Shown here: positions 8,419-16,912 of the stretch, in pieces | Numbering within the stretch: position 1 is the first letter of the stretch | Layout of the letters: every line of letters starts with the position of its first letter | NCBI GenBank assembly: GCA_944358385.1 | Contig: CALVQW010000002.1 | Coordinates: 1-64,000, forward strand | Direction of reading: 5' to 3' | Length of the DNA: 64,000 nt | Origin: an uncultured Clostridia bacterium | Lineage (GTDB): Bacteria; Bacillota; Clostridia; Christensenellales; CAG-917 | Notes under the pieces: generated by a model | Database searches by the model: none | What the model saw: the letters and a program-made list of their open reading frames with translations, nothing else | Told to the model about the DNA's origin: nothing | Position numbers and translations under genes: made by a program

Positions 8419-8678
8419 AATTCATCTCCTTGTTCAAACGATTCGAAGGCAAGCAGCAGTCCGAACGCTATGCCGCGTTTGTAAGTCATAAGCATGGCTG
8501 CGTCTTGACTTTCGGATGAAAGTTCGAGAAATTCCTCAAAGAGGGCGTTGCTCTCTTCCGAGAGGGTAGCCTTTAATTTGTCATACACGGCGAACTCTTC
8601 TTTGCGGTCTTTAACGGGGACTTTGATGTCTTTGCCGCATATATTGCCGTGGTAGAGATCCCAGATTACGGATTTCAT
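8415..8678 (-). CDS. Small DUF6809-like protein
   Basis: 87 residues, start MKSVIWDLYHGNI at 8678 with SD AAGGAGGCTCG. The pattern (an LYHGNI start, a helical middle with TLSEESNALFEEFLEL, then YKRGIAFGLLLAFE) recalls the small all-helical DUF6809-type proteins of clostridial mobile elements. Function is unknown. The stop overlaps the ATG of the PcfK/MutS-I gene (four bases), so translation is coupled. Confidence 0.55.
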   Translation of the reverse strand: MKSVIWDLYHGNICGKDIKVPVKDRKEEFAVYDKLKATLSEESNALFEEFLELSSESQDAAMLMTYKRGIAFGLLLAFESFEQGDEL

Positions 8679-8689
8679 TTCGAGCCTCC

Positions 8690-9064
8690 TTAAAAGGGTA
8701 AGTCTTCAAGCAGTTCGGCTGCTTTGCTATCGAGATTGTCAAGCGTCGTATAGTGGTTAAAGCCTCCTCGGTAGTCCTGTTCGTCTTTTGCCGTTCGGAT
8801 GAGGATATGGCTGTACCACTCGTTCGTGAAGTACCTGACATCCGAAATGGATATGTATACGCACTTGTTTTCCGCGCTCTTTATAAAGGCGGAAAAGCAG
8901 TAATGATTTCTTCCGACATTGACGAGCTGCCAATGATTTTCGCGGCATACAGCTTTCAGATAGTTGATGTACTTTGTCTGAAAGGACTTATAGTCATCGC
9001 CGGTGTAACTCCCGGAAGAGAATTCATATCCGAGATACTTTTTGAGTTCTGCGATTTTAGCCAT
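8690..9064 (-). CDS. Hypothetical protein of the accessory operon
   Basis: 124 residues, start MAKIAELKKYLGYEFSSGSY at 9064. No family recognised. It looks soluble and mixed alpha/beta, with many Tyr and Asn and a terminal LEDLPF. Its first eight bases overlap the end of the upstream gene, and a GGAGG-type SD for the next gene follows its stop, so it belongs to the same minus-strand operon. Confidence 0.6.
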   Translation of the reverse strand: MAKIAELKKYLGYEFSSGSYTGDDYKSFQTKYINYLKAVCRENHWQLVNVGRNHYCFSAFIKSAENKCVYISISDVRYFTNEWYSHILIRTAKDEQDYRGGFNHYTTLDNLDSKAAELLEDLPF

Positions 9065-9308
9065 TGTTCGTTTCCTCCAAGTATGTTTTGTATTGTGTGC
9101 AGCTTTCGAGCAGCTGCATGACTTCGGGCATCATCTGTTCCTTTGTCTTTCCTATACAGGAGAGGATGAGCAGGTTTGTATTCGCGCCGAAAAGTCGCCT
9201 GAAAGCGTAATCGAGGACAAGTGTTATGTCCTTGTCCTCGTGTCCGCTCGTTCTGTTGATGGCGAATATCGCCGTCAGGATGGCTTGTACTTCGTCTGTG
9301 TGTTTCAT
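9057..9308 (-). CDS. Small hypothetical helical protein
   Basis: 83 residues from the ATG at 9308 (MKHTDEVQAILTAIFAIN), preceded by GAGGTGAGT as SD. An in-frame extension upstream has the composition of a shadow and overlaps the neighbouring gene. Predicted mostly helical. No domain recognised. It overlaps the next operon gene by eight bases. Confidence 0.55.
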   Translation of the reverse strand: MKHTDEVQAILTAIFAINRTSGHEDKDITLVLDYAFRRLFGANTNLLILSCIGKTKEQMMPEVMQLLESCTQYKTYLEETNNG

Positions 9309-9315
9309 ACTCACC

Positions 9316-9729
9316 TCACGCGATCCTTCTGATACCGCCGCCGAAACTCTGCACGGTAACGCTGCCGAACTCACTGCACCAGTCGTCGTCCTTGTTCCAG
9401 ACATAGGCGAAAGCCGTATGACGGTTGCCTTCGGTGTACACGAGCGTATCCCATTCTTCGGGATAGTCGGTTACGATAAGGAAGTCGTAAAGTTCTCCGA
9501 ATTCCGTATATTCGTGCGTAACGGCGTAAACTCTGCACTTGTGCTTTTCCTCGATTGCTTTCATCTTTTCATGAAGTTCAGGCTCTTGGTCGATCCAGAA
9601 ACCGCCGAAGCCTTCAAAGAAGCAGACTTTGTCGCTTTCGCGGAAGCCTTTTATGTACGGTTTGTAGATGTCCATTTTCTTCATTATTTCGATTGCCTTT
9701 TCTTTCTTTGCGATGTTCTTGTCTGCCAT
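9316..9729 (-). CDS. Hypothetical protein, acidic and aromatic-rich
   Basis: 137 residues from the ATG at 9729 (MADKNIAKKEKAIEIMKKMD), SD GAGGA about nine bases upstream. A helical lysine-rich start precedes a core with CFFEGFGGFWIDQEPEL and YAVTHEYTEFGELYDFL. I do not recognise a family. Position within the tight operon argues for a real gene. Confidence 0.6.
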   Translation of the reverse strand: MADKNIAKKEKAIEIMKKMDIYKPYIKGFRESDKVCFFEGFGGFWIDQEPELHEKMKAIEEKHKCRVYAVTHEYTEFGELYDFLIVTDYPEEWDTLVYTEGNRHTAFAYVWNKDDDWCSEFGSVTVQSFGGGIRRIA

Positions 9730-9742
9730 TTTCGTATCCTCC

Positions 9743-10156
9743 TCAAATGCAATTTTGTAAAGTTTCGAAGTTGTAGCCGATGTTCCGGAGCGTCTCTTCG
9801 AAGCCGAACCACGCCAGCAGGTTCTGATTGAAGTCATCCTGTGCGAGCGGATCTTCTTTGTCCCACTTGTCTCCGAAGAGTTCGGAAGGAGCGTAAAGCC
9901 CCGTTTCGTTCATGATGTTGTAAAGCATCTCGTTGATCTCTTGGCGGTATTGCTTGTAAAATCGCACCGTGTCGTAGTAGTAAATGAGTTCGCTTACTAC
10001 ACCCGAACAACAACCGTTATGGAGCACATCCGTGAAGATGTACCTTTTGTCGTTGTAGTCGCCCCAGCGTCCTATGACATAGTTGCAGACGCGCTTTGTG
10101 AGAGGACTATCCGAATTGCGCTTGATTTCTTTGACATTGGAAAGAGTGAGTTTCAT
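9743..10156 (-). CDS. Hypothetical protein of the accessory operon
   Basis: 137 residues from the ATG at 10156 (MKLTLSNVKEIKRNSDSPL), with a strong SD AAGGAGGACACAAA. Tyr- and Asp-rich, with CCSGVVSELIYYYDTVRFY in the middle and an acidic C-terminal half. No family recognised. The start overlaps the TGA of the 50-residue Cys-rich gene upstream (ATGA), a sign of coupled translation. Confidence 0.6.
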   Translation of the reverse strand: MKLTLSNVKEIKRNSDSPLTKRVCNYVIGRWGDYNDKRYIFTDVLHNGCCSGVVSELIYYYDTVRFYKQYRQEINEMLYNIMNETGLYAPSELFGDKWDKEDPLAQDDFNQNLLAWFGFEETLRNIGYNFETLQNCI

Positions 10157-10305
10157 TTTGTGTCCTCCTTGTGATCCGGATTGTTTTCGCATTCCGTTAT
10201 GTCGCAGGAATAGCAGATGCCGTCACACCTTTTTGCTATGTCGCAATAGTCATAGTGCCTGCACTTGGAACAAAGAAGTTTGCTGTGTTTTTCGCAGTTT
10301 TTCAT
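10153..10305 (-). CDS. 50-residue cysteine-rich protein
   Basis: ATG at 10305 overlaps the TAA of the upstream gene, and its own TGA overlaps the ATG of the next one. The product starts MKNCEKHSKLLCSKCRHYDY and carries eight Cys in 50 residues, spaced as CxxC-type pairs with nearby His, which suggests one or two zinc sites. No longer domain is present. The exact stop-start overlaps on both sides make chance unlikely. Confidence 0.6.
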   Translation of the reverse strand: MKNCEKHSKLLCSKCRHYDYCDIAKRCDGICYSCDITECENNPDHKEDTK

Positions 10306-10568
10306 TATGCCGCCTCCTCGAAATCGTCCGGGTAGATGCGGGTGTACATCGCGCCGTACTCAAAGTAAAGCCTGCCGTTCTTGTCTGTCATGAGGTCGTA
10401 AGTGATAACGCTTATCTTGCCTCTGTCCGTCACGGCGACTTGGACTTCGCCTTTTTCAAGGTCGATGCCTACGAGGTTGAAGGTGATGTATTCCTCACCG
10501 TCAAACCATTCAAATTCCGAGAGATAATACTTTCGGAATTCCGAGAACTTGGAAACATCTGTTTTCAT
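10305..10568 (-). CDS. Hypothetical protein, first gene of the ten-gene minus-strand operon
   Basis: 87 residues, ATG at 10568 with SD GGAGGTAACTCT. Acidic, with EFEWFDGEEYITFNLVGIDL suggesting a small beta-rich fold. No family recognised. It is promoter-proximal in the operon running to 5784. Upstream, at about 10645-10663, TTGAC and GTCAA half-sites nine bases apart could be an operator or promoter element. Confidence 0.6.
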   Translation of the reverse strand: MKTDVSKFSEFRKYYLSEFEWFDGEEYITFNLVGIDLEKGEVQVAVTDRGKISVITYDLMTDKNGRLYFEYGAMYTRIYPDDFEEAA

Positions 10569-10892
10569 AGAGTTACCTCCAAATTTTATTTTGCCTTTCG
10601 GCGGAGGCGGAGTAGCACCGATTGAGTAGAGGTCCGTTCATTGCGTTTTGACCTCACGGAAGTCAATGACAAACGAAAAAATATTGCGTTCCTGTCCGAT
10701 TGTTTCAGGGCAAAAGAAAAAGCCGAGAAGGAAATCCTTCCCGGCTTCACCGTTATGATTTATTCGATTTTTCAGCGATAATTTTTCGCATTGACTTCCG
10801 CGAAAGCTGTGCTACGCTGAGCCTCCCGAAACGGCAAAATTTGGGGTACTCATTTGCGTTTTGCAACAATACCGAAGTAGTCAACAGAAAAG
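10569..10892. other. Intergenic segment at the accessory-region edge
   Basis: Holds the upstream region of the ten-gene operon and an imperfect hairpin at 10721-10746 (one mismatch) followed on the minus strand by a T-rich run, which looks like a minus-strand terminator. Between 10757 and 10890 the minus strand has an open stretch of about 44 codons ending MRKIIAEKSNKS with no convincing start or SD; it may be the tail of a lost gene. CATTGACTTCC (about 10788) is inverted relative to GGAAGTCAATG (about 10656). Confidence 0.4.
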
Positions 10893-10927
10893 AATAATAC
10901 GAACTCGTTTTCAGAGTTCGTATTATT
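10893..10927 (-). terminator. Terminator of the tRNA-Ser gene
   Basis: A perfect 14-bp inverted repeat (AATAATACGAACTC, loop of 7) lies six bases after the tRNA 3' end and is followed on the minus strand by CTTTTCTG. The arm sequence GTTCGTATTATT recurs in repeats at 24608-24888 and near 35158, so the hairpin may derive from a dispersed repeat. Confidence 0.6.
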
Positions 10928-10933
10928 CCCTAA

Positions 10934-11022
10934 TGGCGGAAGCGGCGAGATTCGAACTCGCGGACGGTTGCCCGTCACCGCATTTCGAGTGCGGCTCGTT
11001 ATGACCACTTCGATACGCTTCC
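10934..11022 (-). tRNA. tRNA-Ser (anticodon CGA)
   Basis: Acceptor GGAAGCG pairs with CGCTTCC, followed by discriminator G and an encoded CCA. The anticodon stem CCGCA/TGCGG presents CTCGAAA (anticodon CGA); a long variable arm (GACGGGCAACCGTC region) marks a class II serine tRNA; the T arm reads GCGAGTTCGAATCTCGC. Length is 89 including CCA. The 3' end faces the accessory region, the usual orientation for an element integrated at a tRNA, though no second attachment copy is seen in the window. Confidence 0.93.
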
Positions 11023-11224
11023 AATCCGCGAGTTATTTTACAATAATGCGCGCGGTTTTGCAAGTGTTTGAGCGTTGCTGGGCGTTCGGAGCGGAAAGTT
11101 TGAGGCGGGCGGGCGTTCAGGAGAGAGGTGAAGCGGCGCATCGGGACGGGAAGTGCGCGGCGAGGCGGGATCCCTTTCTCCGGCGCGGAAATAACATTAT
11201 ATCGGCGGATCATTATTTTCCCGC

Positions 11225-11253
11225 TTGAAAAAAAGCGTAAAACAAGTTATTAT
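11225..11253 (+). promoter_or_regulatory. Sigma-A-type promoter of the mannosidase gene
   Basis: TTGAAA at 11225-11230 and TATTAT at 11248-11253 with a 17-base spacer, about 50 bases before the ATG at 11305. Confidence 0.55.
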
Positions 11254-11304
11254 TTGTAGGATAACAGAGTTTTTGCGCGCACGCCCGCGGCGCGCGGAGG
11301 TTTT

Positions 11305-13854
11305 ATGACGGATCTTAACGGCAGATGGATACTCAAAGACGTGTCCGACAACATGGAATATGCGGCGGACGTCCCTTCCTGCAACTACCTCGATCTCATG
11401 GCTAACGGCGCGATAGCCGATCCCTTCAAAGGCACCAACGAGAAGGATCTCCTTTGGGTAGCGGAGAGGGATTGGAGCTGGTTCCGCCACTTCGACGTCA
11501 GCGAGGAGGATCTCAAAGCGGACAGGGCGGTGCTGGTGTGCGAGAGGCTGGACACCCTTGCCACGGTGCTGGTCAACCGCGAGGCGGTGGCGTATGCGGA
11601 CAACTGCCACATCGCGCACGAGTTCGACATAAAGAAATTTCTGCGTCCGGGGCGCAATCAGATCGAGATCATCATCTCATCACCCGTCAAGTACATCACG
11701 GAGCAACGCAAGCTCTACCGCACTCCCGCCAACCCCAACGGCATAGACGGCATCGACCGCATAAGAAAGCCGCAATGCCATTTCGGATGGGATTGGGGTC
11801 CCGTGCTTCCTCCGAGCGGCATCTCCGGCAACATCTACATCGACTACCGCAGCGATGCGGAGATCACCGAGATCGCGGTCTTGCAGGAGCATGACGGCGG
11901 CGCGGTGTCCCTGCGCGCGGATGTGACCTCTGCGCGGCTGGACGACAGGGCGGAGATCACGGCGAAAGCGGTGCTGCGCGCCCCCGACGGCACGGAGTGG
12001 ACGGCGGAGAGAGTGTATGCGGACAAGCTCACATTCTGTTTCACGGTGGAACACCCGGAGCTTTGGTGGCCCAACGGTATGACGGAGCGGAAAACCCAGC
12101 CCCTCTACACGCTGGAAGTGTGGCTCGAAAGCGGGAAGGGCAGAGTGAGCGAACAGCGCAGGACGATAGGTCTGCGCACGGTGGAGCTGGACAGGAGCGC
12201 GGACGAGTATGGCAGCAACTTCGCTTTCGTGGTCAACGGCAAACGCGTGTTCTGCAAGGGCGCGAACCTCATCCCCTTCGACAGCTTTGACACCCGCACG
12301 GACGAGAAAAAGCTGGAATATTACGTGCGCGCCGCAGCGGAGAGCAACTTCAACATGCTGCGCGTGTGGGGCGGCGGCTACTACGCCTCCGACACTTTGC
12401 TGGAACTTTGCGACCGCTACGGCATCATGATCTGGCAGGACTTCATGTTCGCGTGCATGACCTATCCTTTCTATGAGCCGAACTTCCTCGCCAATGTGCA
12501 GAAAGAGGTGTTTTTCAACGTAAAACGTATGCGTGAACACCCGTGTCTTGCAATATGGAGCGGCAACAACGAGATAGAGGCGATGAGCAATCTATGGGTG
12601 GGATTCCCGCGGTCCATGCGCTGGAACGAGCAGTTTTTCTATCACATCCTGCCCGAATGGGTGGCTCTCCTCGACCGTGCGACGCCATATATCCCCGGCA
12701 CGCCCTGCGGCACTTCGCAGTGCAAGGACGTGCAGAGCGACGGCATAGGCGACACCCACCTTTGGGCGGTGTGGCACGGCTTGCAGCCCTTGGAATATTA
12801 CCGTCGCCGTCCCACCCGTTTTTGCAGCGAGTTCGGCTTCGAGTCTCTTCCCGACGAGAAGACTTTGCGCTATTACGCCGAAAACCCGGAGGATTACAGG
12901 CTGGATTCCCCCGTGTTCAACGCGCATCAGAAGTGCGCGAGCGGCAATAAGAAGATGGTGTATTACATAGCCTCCCGCTTCGATCTCCCCAAGGAGTTCA
13001 ACGACTACGTCTACCTTTCGCAGGTGTGCCAGAGCGAGTGCGTGCGGGATGCAACGGAATTTTGGCGGCGCACCCCCTCCCGTTGCAACGGCTCTCTCTT
13101 CTGGCAGTTCAACGACTGCTGGCCCGTGTGTTCGTGGGCGGGGATGGACTACTTCGGCAACTACAAATGCCTGCAATACCGCGCAAAGCACTTCTTCGCC
13201 CCCCTCGCCGTCCAGACCGTGGCGGACAAGAAGGGGCTTTCGGTCACCGTCATCAACGACAGGGCGGAGACGTTCCAAGGCACGGTCTCGGTGGGTGTGC
13301 AGACTTTTGCGGGCGAGAGGGTGTATGCGGGCGAGTTCCCCGTGCGGGCGGAAAGCGGCGCGGTCATAGAGGTGTGCAAGCTCTCCGCGGATGAGCTTGG
13401 CGGCGCGAAAGCGTTGCGCTCCTGCTACGCCGCCGCGACTCTTCGTGACGGAGAGGGCGGGGAGATAGAGCGCAGCACCACGCTCTTCATGCGTGAGAAC
13501 AAGCTGCGCCTGCCCGATGCGAACGTGACCGCAAAGGTGGTCTCCGTCGCGGACGGGAAGGCGACGGTGGAGGTGCGCTCGGACGCCTACGCGCGCTTCG
13601 TGCGCCTGTACACGGACGCGACCACATCCCCCTTCTCGGACAATTTCTTCGACCTTCTCCCCGGCGAGACGAGGAGGGTGGAGATCGCTCTCGACGGCAC
13701 GGATGCGGAGAGCTTCGCCGCGTCGCTCAAAGTGCGGCATCTCGCGCAGGTGAAGAAGGGGGAGAGCAGGTTAGTGCAAAATCTCAAACGCCTGGGCATC
13801 TTCCTCATCCCCATCAATTTCGGCTCGTATATCTACTATCGCTTCCTCATCTGA
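11305..13854 (+). CDS. Beta-mannosidase, glycoside hydrolase family 2
   Basis: 849 residues, ATG at 11305 with SD GGAGG. No signal peptide, so probably cytosolic, cleaving beta-mannosides imported as oligosaccharides. Family 2 landmarks: the sugar-binding jelly-roll N-terminus, then CHFGWDWGPVLPPSGI (about 156-171), a beta-mannosidase hallmark; the acid/base Glu423 in SGNNE; and the nucleophile Glu509 in CSEFGFE. Length fits beta-mannosidases (800-900) better than beta-galactosidases. It stands alone with its own promoter and terminator; no mannan transporter is adjacent. Confidence 0.9.
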   Translation: MTDLNGRWILKDVSDNMEYAADVPSCNYLDLMANGAIADPFKGTNEKDLLWVAERDWSWFRHFDVSEEDLKADRAVLVCERLDTLATVLVNREAVAYADNCHIAHEFDIKKFLRPGRNQIEIIISSPVKYITEQRKLYRTPANPNGIDGIDRIRKPQCHFGWDWGPVLPPSGISGNIYIDYRSDAEITEIAVLQEHDGGAVSLRADVTSARLDDRAEITAKAVLRAPDGTEWTAERVYADKLTFCFTVEHPELWWPNGMTERKTQPLYTLEVWLESGKGRVSEQRRTIGLRTVELDRSADEYGSNFAFVVNGKRVFCKGANLIPFDSFDTRTDEKKLEYYVRAAAESNFNMLRVWGGGYYASDTLLELCDRYGIMIWQDFMFACMTYPFYEPNFLANVQKEVFFNVKRMREHPCLAIWSGNNEIEAMSNLWVGFPRSMRWNEQFFYHILPEWVALLDRATPYIPGTPCGTSQCKDVQSDGIGDTHLWAVWHGLQPLEYYRRRPTRFCSEFGFESLPDEKTLRYYAENPEDYRLDSPVFNAHQKCASGNKKMVYYIASRFDLPKEFNDYVYLSQVCQSECVRDATEFWRRTPSRCNGSLFWQFNDCWPVCSWAGMDYFGNYKCLQYRAKHFFAPLAVQTVADKKGLSVTVINDRAETFQGTVSVGVQTFAGERVYAGEFPVRAESGAVIEVCKLSADELGGAKALRSCYAAATLRDGEGGEIERSTTLFMRENKLRLPDANVTAKVVSVADGKATVEVRSDAYARFVRLYTDATTSPFSDNFFDLLPGETRRVEIALDGTDAESFAASLKVRHLAQVKKGESRLVQNLKRLGIFLIPINFGSYIYYRFLI

Positions 13855-13910
13855 CGGGATGCAGAACGGTGTTTATAGCACCCCGTCCGCTATAAGAACT
13901 AAACGCATGG

Positions 13911-13935
13911 GCGCGCCTTCGGGCGCGCTTTTTGC
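13911..13935 (+). terminator. Rho-independent terminator of the mannosidase gene
   Basis: GCGCGCC-TTC-GGGCGCGC followed by TTTTT, about 57 bases after the stop. Confidence 0.75.
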
Positions 13936-14177
13936 GCGGAAAAAATCCCCGTTCACAAAACCCGAAACCGCGCACATTGGCGGCACAGCGGATGACATCT
14001 TGCCGCATTCGATGTGCGGTGATTTCTGCACATTCCCGGCTTTAACGGAAAATACAGGCATATAAAGTGCATAATTCGGCAAAAATTCACCGTGCCGATG
14101 TGATGTCAGAATGTCGAAGGCGACGGGCGCGGCATCATTCGGTTTGTGCGTTCGGACACAAAAACACGCCGCCGCAC
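13936..14177. other. Intergenic spacer without visible genes
   Basis: No ORF with an SD, no RNA motif and no repeat family recognised between the mannosidase terminator and the copper promoter. Confidence 0.4.
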
Positions 14178-14232
14178 TTGACAAAATCGAGAGAGAGTGT
14201 ACAATGATATACACCACACCCCCGTGGGGTGT
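14178..14232 (+). promoter_or_regulatory. Copper-responsive promoter with CsoR operator
   Basis: TTGACA (14178-14183) and TACAAT (14200-14205) with a 16-base spacer. Just downstream is a perfect 7-3-7 inverted repeat ACACCCC-CGT-GGGGTGT (14216-14232), matching the GC-rich dyads bound by CsoR repressors. A repressor there would block the start of copA transcription; the csoR gene lies at the end of the same cluster. Confidence 0.8.
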
Positions 14233-14243
14233 CAGAGGTATAT

Positions 14244-16889
14244 ATGACCAAGACCAAATTCATTGTTACGGGTATGACCTGTTCGGCGTGTTCCGCCCAC
14301 GTCGAGAAGGCGGTGAGGGGGCTGGACGGTGTGACCAAGGTCTCCGTCAATCTGCTCACCAACTCGATGACGGCGGAGTATGACGAGGGCAGGCTCTCCT
14401 CCGAGGACATCGTCCGCGCCGTCGTGAGCGCGGGATACGGTGCCGCGCCCGAAAGCGCGGCGGAGGAGTCTCCCGTGCGCGGCGGCAAAGATGACGCGCG
14501 TGCGAAGGAAAGGGCGCGTGCCACCAAGGAAATGCGCACGCGGCTCATCGTCTCGCTCGTCTTTATGGTGGTGCTGATGTACGTGGGCATGGGGCATATG
14601 TTCGGCGCGCCGTTGCCCTCCTTCCTCACGGGGACGAAGAACGCGGTGTCATATGCCTTTTTGCAGATACTGCTCTGTGTCCCCATCATCTACGTCAACC
14701 GCTCCTATTACATCAACGGTTTCAAGAGGCTCTTCCGCCTCTCTCCCAACATGGATTCCCTGATAGCGGTGGGATCCGCCGCATCGCTCATATACGGCAT
14801 CTTTGCGATATTCCGCATGAGTTACGGGCTGGGTGCGGGAGACACCGCGCTTGTGGAACGCTATCTTCACGACCTCTACTTCGAGTCCGCGGGCATGATC
14901 CTCGCACTCGTCACGGTGGGAAAATATCTGGAATCTCTCTCCAAACGCCGCACGGGGGACGCGCTCGACAAGCTGCGCGCGCTCGTGCCCAAGGGCGCGA
15001 TCGTGCTGCGCGACGGAGAGGAGAGGGAAGTGGACAGCGAGACGCTCGTTGCGGGCGACGTCATCGTCGTAAAGGCGGGCATGTCCGTCCCCGCGGACGC
15101 ATTGGTCACCGAGGGACACGCTTTCGTGGATGAGAGCGCGATCAGCGGGGAGAGCGTCCCCGTGGAAAAGGTCCCCGGCGAGAAGCTCATCGGCGGCACG
15201 GTGAACAGGATGGGGTATGTGCAAGCTCGCGTCACCGCCGTCGGAGGGGAGAGCGTGCTGAGCAAGATCATCAAGCTGGTGGAGGACGCGGGCGCGGACA
15301 AAGCTCCCATAGCCAAGATCGCGGACAGGATCTCCGGCGTGTTCGTCCCCGTGGTCATGAGCATCGCGCTGGTCACGCTGATAGGCTGGCTTGCGGGCGG
15401 CTATCCCTTCGAACACGCTCTCACCTGCGCCATTTCCGTCCTTGTCATTTCCTGCCCCTGCGCGCTGGGGCTTGCCACTCCCGTCGCCATAATGGTGGGT
15501 ACGGGCAAAGGCGCGGAGAGCGGGGTGCTGTTCAAGAGCGGCGAAGCTCTTGAGAGTTTGCATGACGTGAAATTCGCCGTGTTCGACAAGACGGGTACGG
15601 TGACGGAGGGCGCGCCGGAGGTGAGCGAGGTCACATTCCCGTCCGCGGATACGCTCGCCGTGGTCGCCGGGATAGAGAGCAAGAGCGAGCATCCCCTCGC
15701 GGATGCGGTCGTTGCCTATGCGAAGGAGAGGGGAGTGACGCCCGCGGATGCGGAGGATTTCCGCACCCTGCCCGGCAAAGGAGTGACGGCGAAGGTGAAC
15801 GGAGTGCGTTACGCCGTCGGCAATGCCGCTCTCATGGCGGAGGAAGGCGTGGCGGAGGAGAGCTATGCGGCGGAACTCGAACGTGTGTCCGACGAGGGCA
15901 AGACTCCGTTGCTCGTTGCGGGTGACGGTGTCTATCTCGGACTTGTTGCCACCGCCGACCGCATCAAACCGCACGCGCGTCAGGCGGTGGAGGAGCTGAA
16001 AAAGCTTGGGGTGCGCGCCGTCATGCTCACGGGCGATAACGAGCGCACTGCCAAGGCGATCGCGGCGCAGGCGGGCATAGAGGAAGTGTTTGCGGGAGTG
16101 CTGCCCGGCGACAAAGAGGCTAAGATAGCCGAGCTGAAAAAGCAGGGCAAAGTCGCCATGGTCGGGGACGGCATCAACGACGCACCCGCACTCACCCGCG
16201 CGGACGTGGGCATAGCCATAGGCAGCGGCAGCGACATCGCCGTGGAGAGCGCGGATGTGGTGCTGATAAAGGACGATCCCTTGGACGTGGTCACTGCGGT
16301 GCGCCTGTCGAGGAACACCATGCGCAACATCAAGGAGAACCTCTTTTGGGCACTCTTTTACAACGCGTTGTGCATCCCCGTGGCGGCGGGAGTGCTCTAT
16401 CTCCCTCTGGATGTCAGGCTCAACCCGATGATAGGTGCGGCGGCAATGAGCGTGTCCAGCATCTTCGTGGTGCTTAATGCGTTGCGGCTGAGGTTCTTCA
16501 AGCCCACGAGAGCGCAGGACGCGTGCGCGGACGGGGCGTGCGCATTGAAAGGCGCGGGGAACGGGACAGCCGCATCCGACGCGCACGCGGAGGCGTCGCA
16601 GTCCTCCGCAGACAGCCCCACAGACGGGGACAAACCGACGAAAACTACACTTCAAAGGAGTGAAACAAATATGAAAACCTACGTTTTGAGCATTGAAGGC
16701 ATGATGTGCAGCCATTGCACGGGCAGAGTGGAGAAGGCGTTGAGAGCTGTCGCGGGAGTGGCGGAGGTCACTGTGTCGCTCGATGACAAAAACGCCGTCG
16801 TGCGCGCGGAGGAAGGGGTGAGCGCGGAGGCTTTGAAGGCAGCCGTCGAGGCGCAGGACTATCCCGTCACCGCCGTCATCGAGAAGTAA
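14244..16889 (+). CDS. copA: Copper-exporting P1B-type ATPase with an extra C-terminal HMA domain
   Basis: 881 residues from the ATG at 14244 (SD AGAGG); a GTG at 14229 falls in the operator and is rejected. Order: N-terminal heavy-metal domain with GMTCSAC; membrane helices; ion-site CPC (404-406) as in Cu+ pumps; phosphorylation Asp448 in DKTGT; SEHPL; GDGINDAPAL; then a Ser/Ala/Asp-rich linker (about 760-805); and a second heavy-metal domain with GMMCSHC. The C-terminal domain is unusual, since bacterial CopA proteins normally carry such domains only at the N-terminus. An SD and ATG inside the gene could release it as a free chaperone. csoR follows by 23 bases. Confidence 0.93.
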   Translation: MTKTKFIVTGMTCSACSAHVEKAVRGLDGVTKVSVNLLTNSMTAEYDEGRLSSEDIVRAVVSAGYGAAPESAAEESPVRGGKDDARAKERARATKEMRTRLIVSLVFMVVLMYVGMGHMFGAPLPSFLTGTKNAVSYAFLQILLCVPIIYVNRSYYINGFKRLFRLSPNMDSLIAVGSAASLIYGIFAIFRMSYGLGAGDTALVERYLHDLYFESAGMILALVTVGKYLESLSKRRTGDALDKLRALVPKGAIVLRDGEEREVDSETLVAGDVIVVKAGMSVPADALVTEGHAFVDESAISGESVPVEKVPGEKLIGGTVNRMGYVQARVTAVGGESVLSKIIKLVEDAGADKAPIAKIADRISGVFVPVVMSIALVTLIGWLAGGYPFEHALTCAISVLVISCPCALGLATPVAIMVGTGKGAESGVLFKSGEALESLHDVKFAVFDKTGTVTEGAPEVSEVTFPSADTLAVVAGIESKSEHPLADAVVAYAKERGVTPADAEDFRTLPGKGVTAKVNGVRYAVGNAALMAEEGVAEESYAAELERVSDEGKTPLLVAGDGVYLGLVATADRIKPHARQAVEELKKLGVRAVMLTGDNERTAKAIAAQAGIEEVFAGVLPGDKEAKIAELKKQGKVAMVGDGINDAPALTRADVGIAIGSGSDIAVESADVVLIKDDPLDVVTAVRLSRNTMRNIKENLFWALFYNALCIPVAAGVLYLPLDVRLNPMIGAAAMSVSSIFVVLNALRLRFFKPTRAQDACADGACALKGAGNGTAASDAHAEASQSSADSPTDGDKPTKTTLQRSETNMKTYVLSIEGMMCSHCTGRVEKALRAVAGVAEVTVSLDDKNAVVRAEEGVSAEALKAAVEAQDYPVTAVIEK
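16671..16889 (+). CDS. copZ: Internal in-frame copper chaperone (CopZ-like), possible separate translation start
   Basis: Codon 810 of copA is an ATG preceded by AAAGGAG (16654-16660) ten bases upstream. Translation from it gives 72 residues, MKTYVLSIEGMMCSHCTGRV onward, the full length and sequence type of a free CopZ chaperone with its CxxC copper site. The stretch before it reads like an intergenic gap that has lost its stop. Both a fused and a free product are possible; which is made is not shown by sequence. Confidence 0.5.
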   Translation: MKTYVLSIEGMMCSHCTGRVEKALRAVAGVAEVTVSLDDKNAVVRAEEGVSAEALKAAVEAQDYPVTAVIEK

Positions 16890-16912
16890 CACGCAAAGTA
16901 AGGAGAGAGAAT

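Noticed and set aside
10757-10890. Small minus-strand gene next to tRNA-Ser
   Set aside because: Open for about 44 codons but without an acceptable start codon or SD; kept only as a possible remnant.
14649-16892. 747-codon minus-strand ORF opposite copA
   Set aside because: His/Arg/Gly-rich antisense shadow of a clear P-type ATPase; no start signals and no domain.
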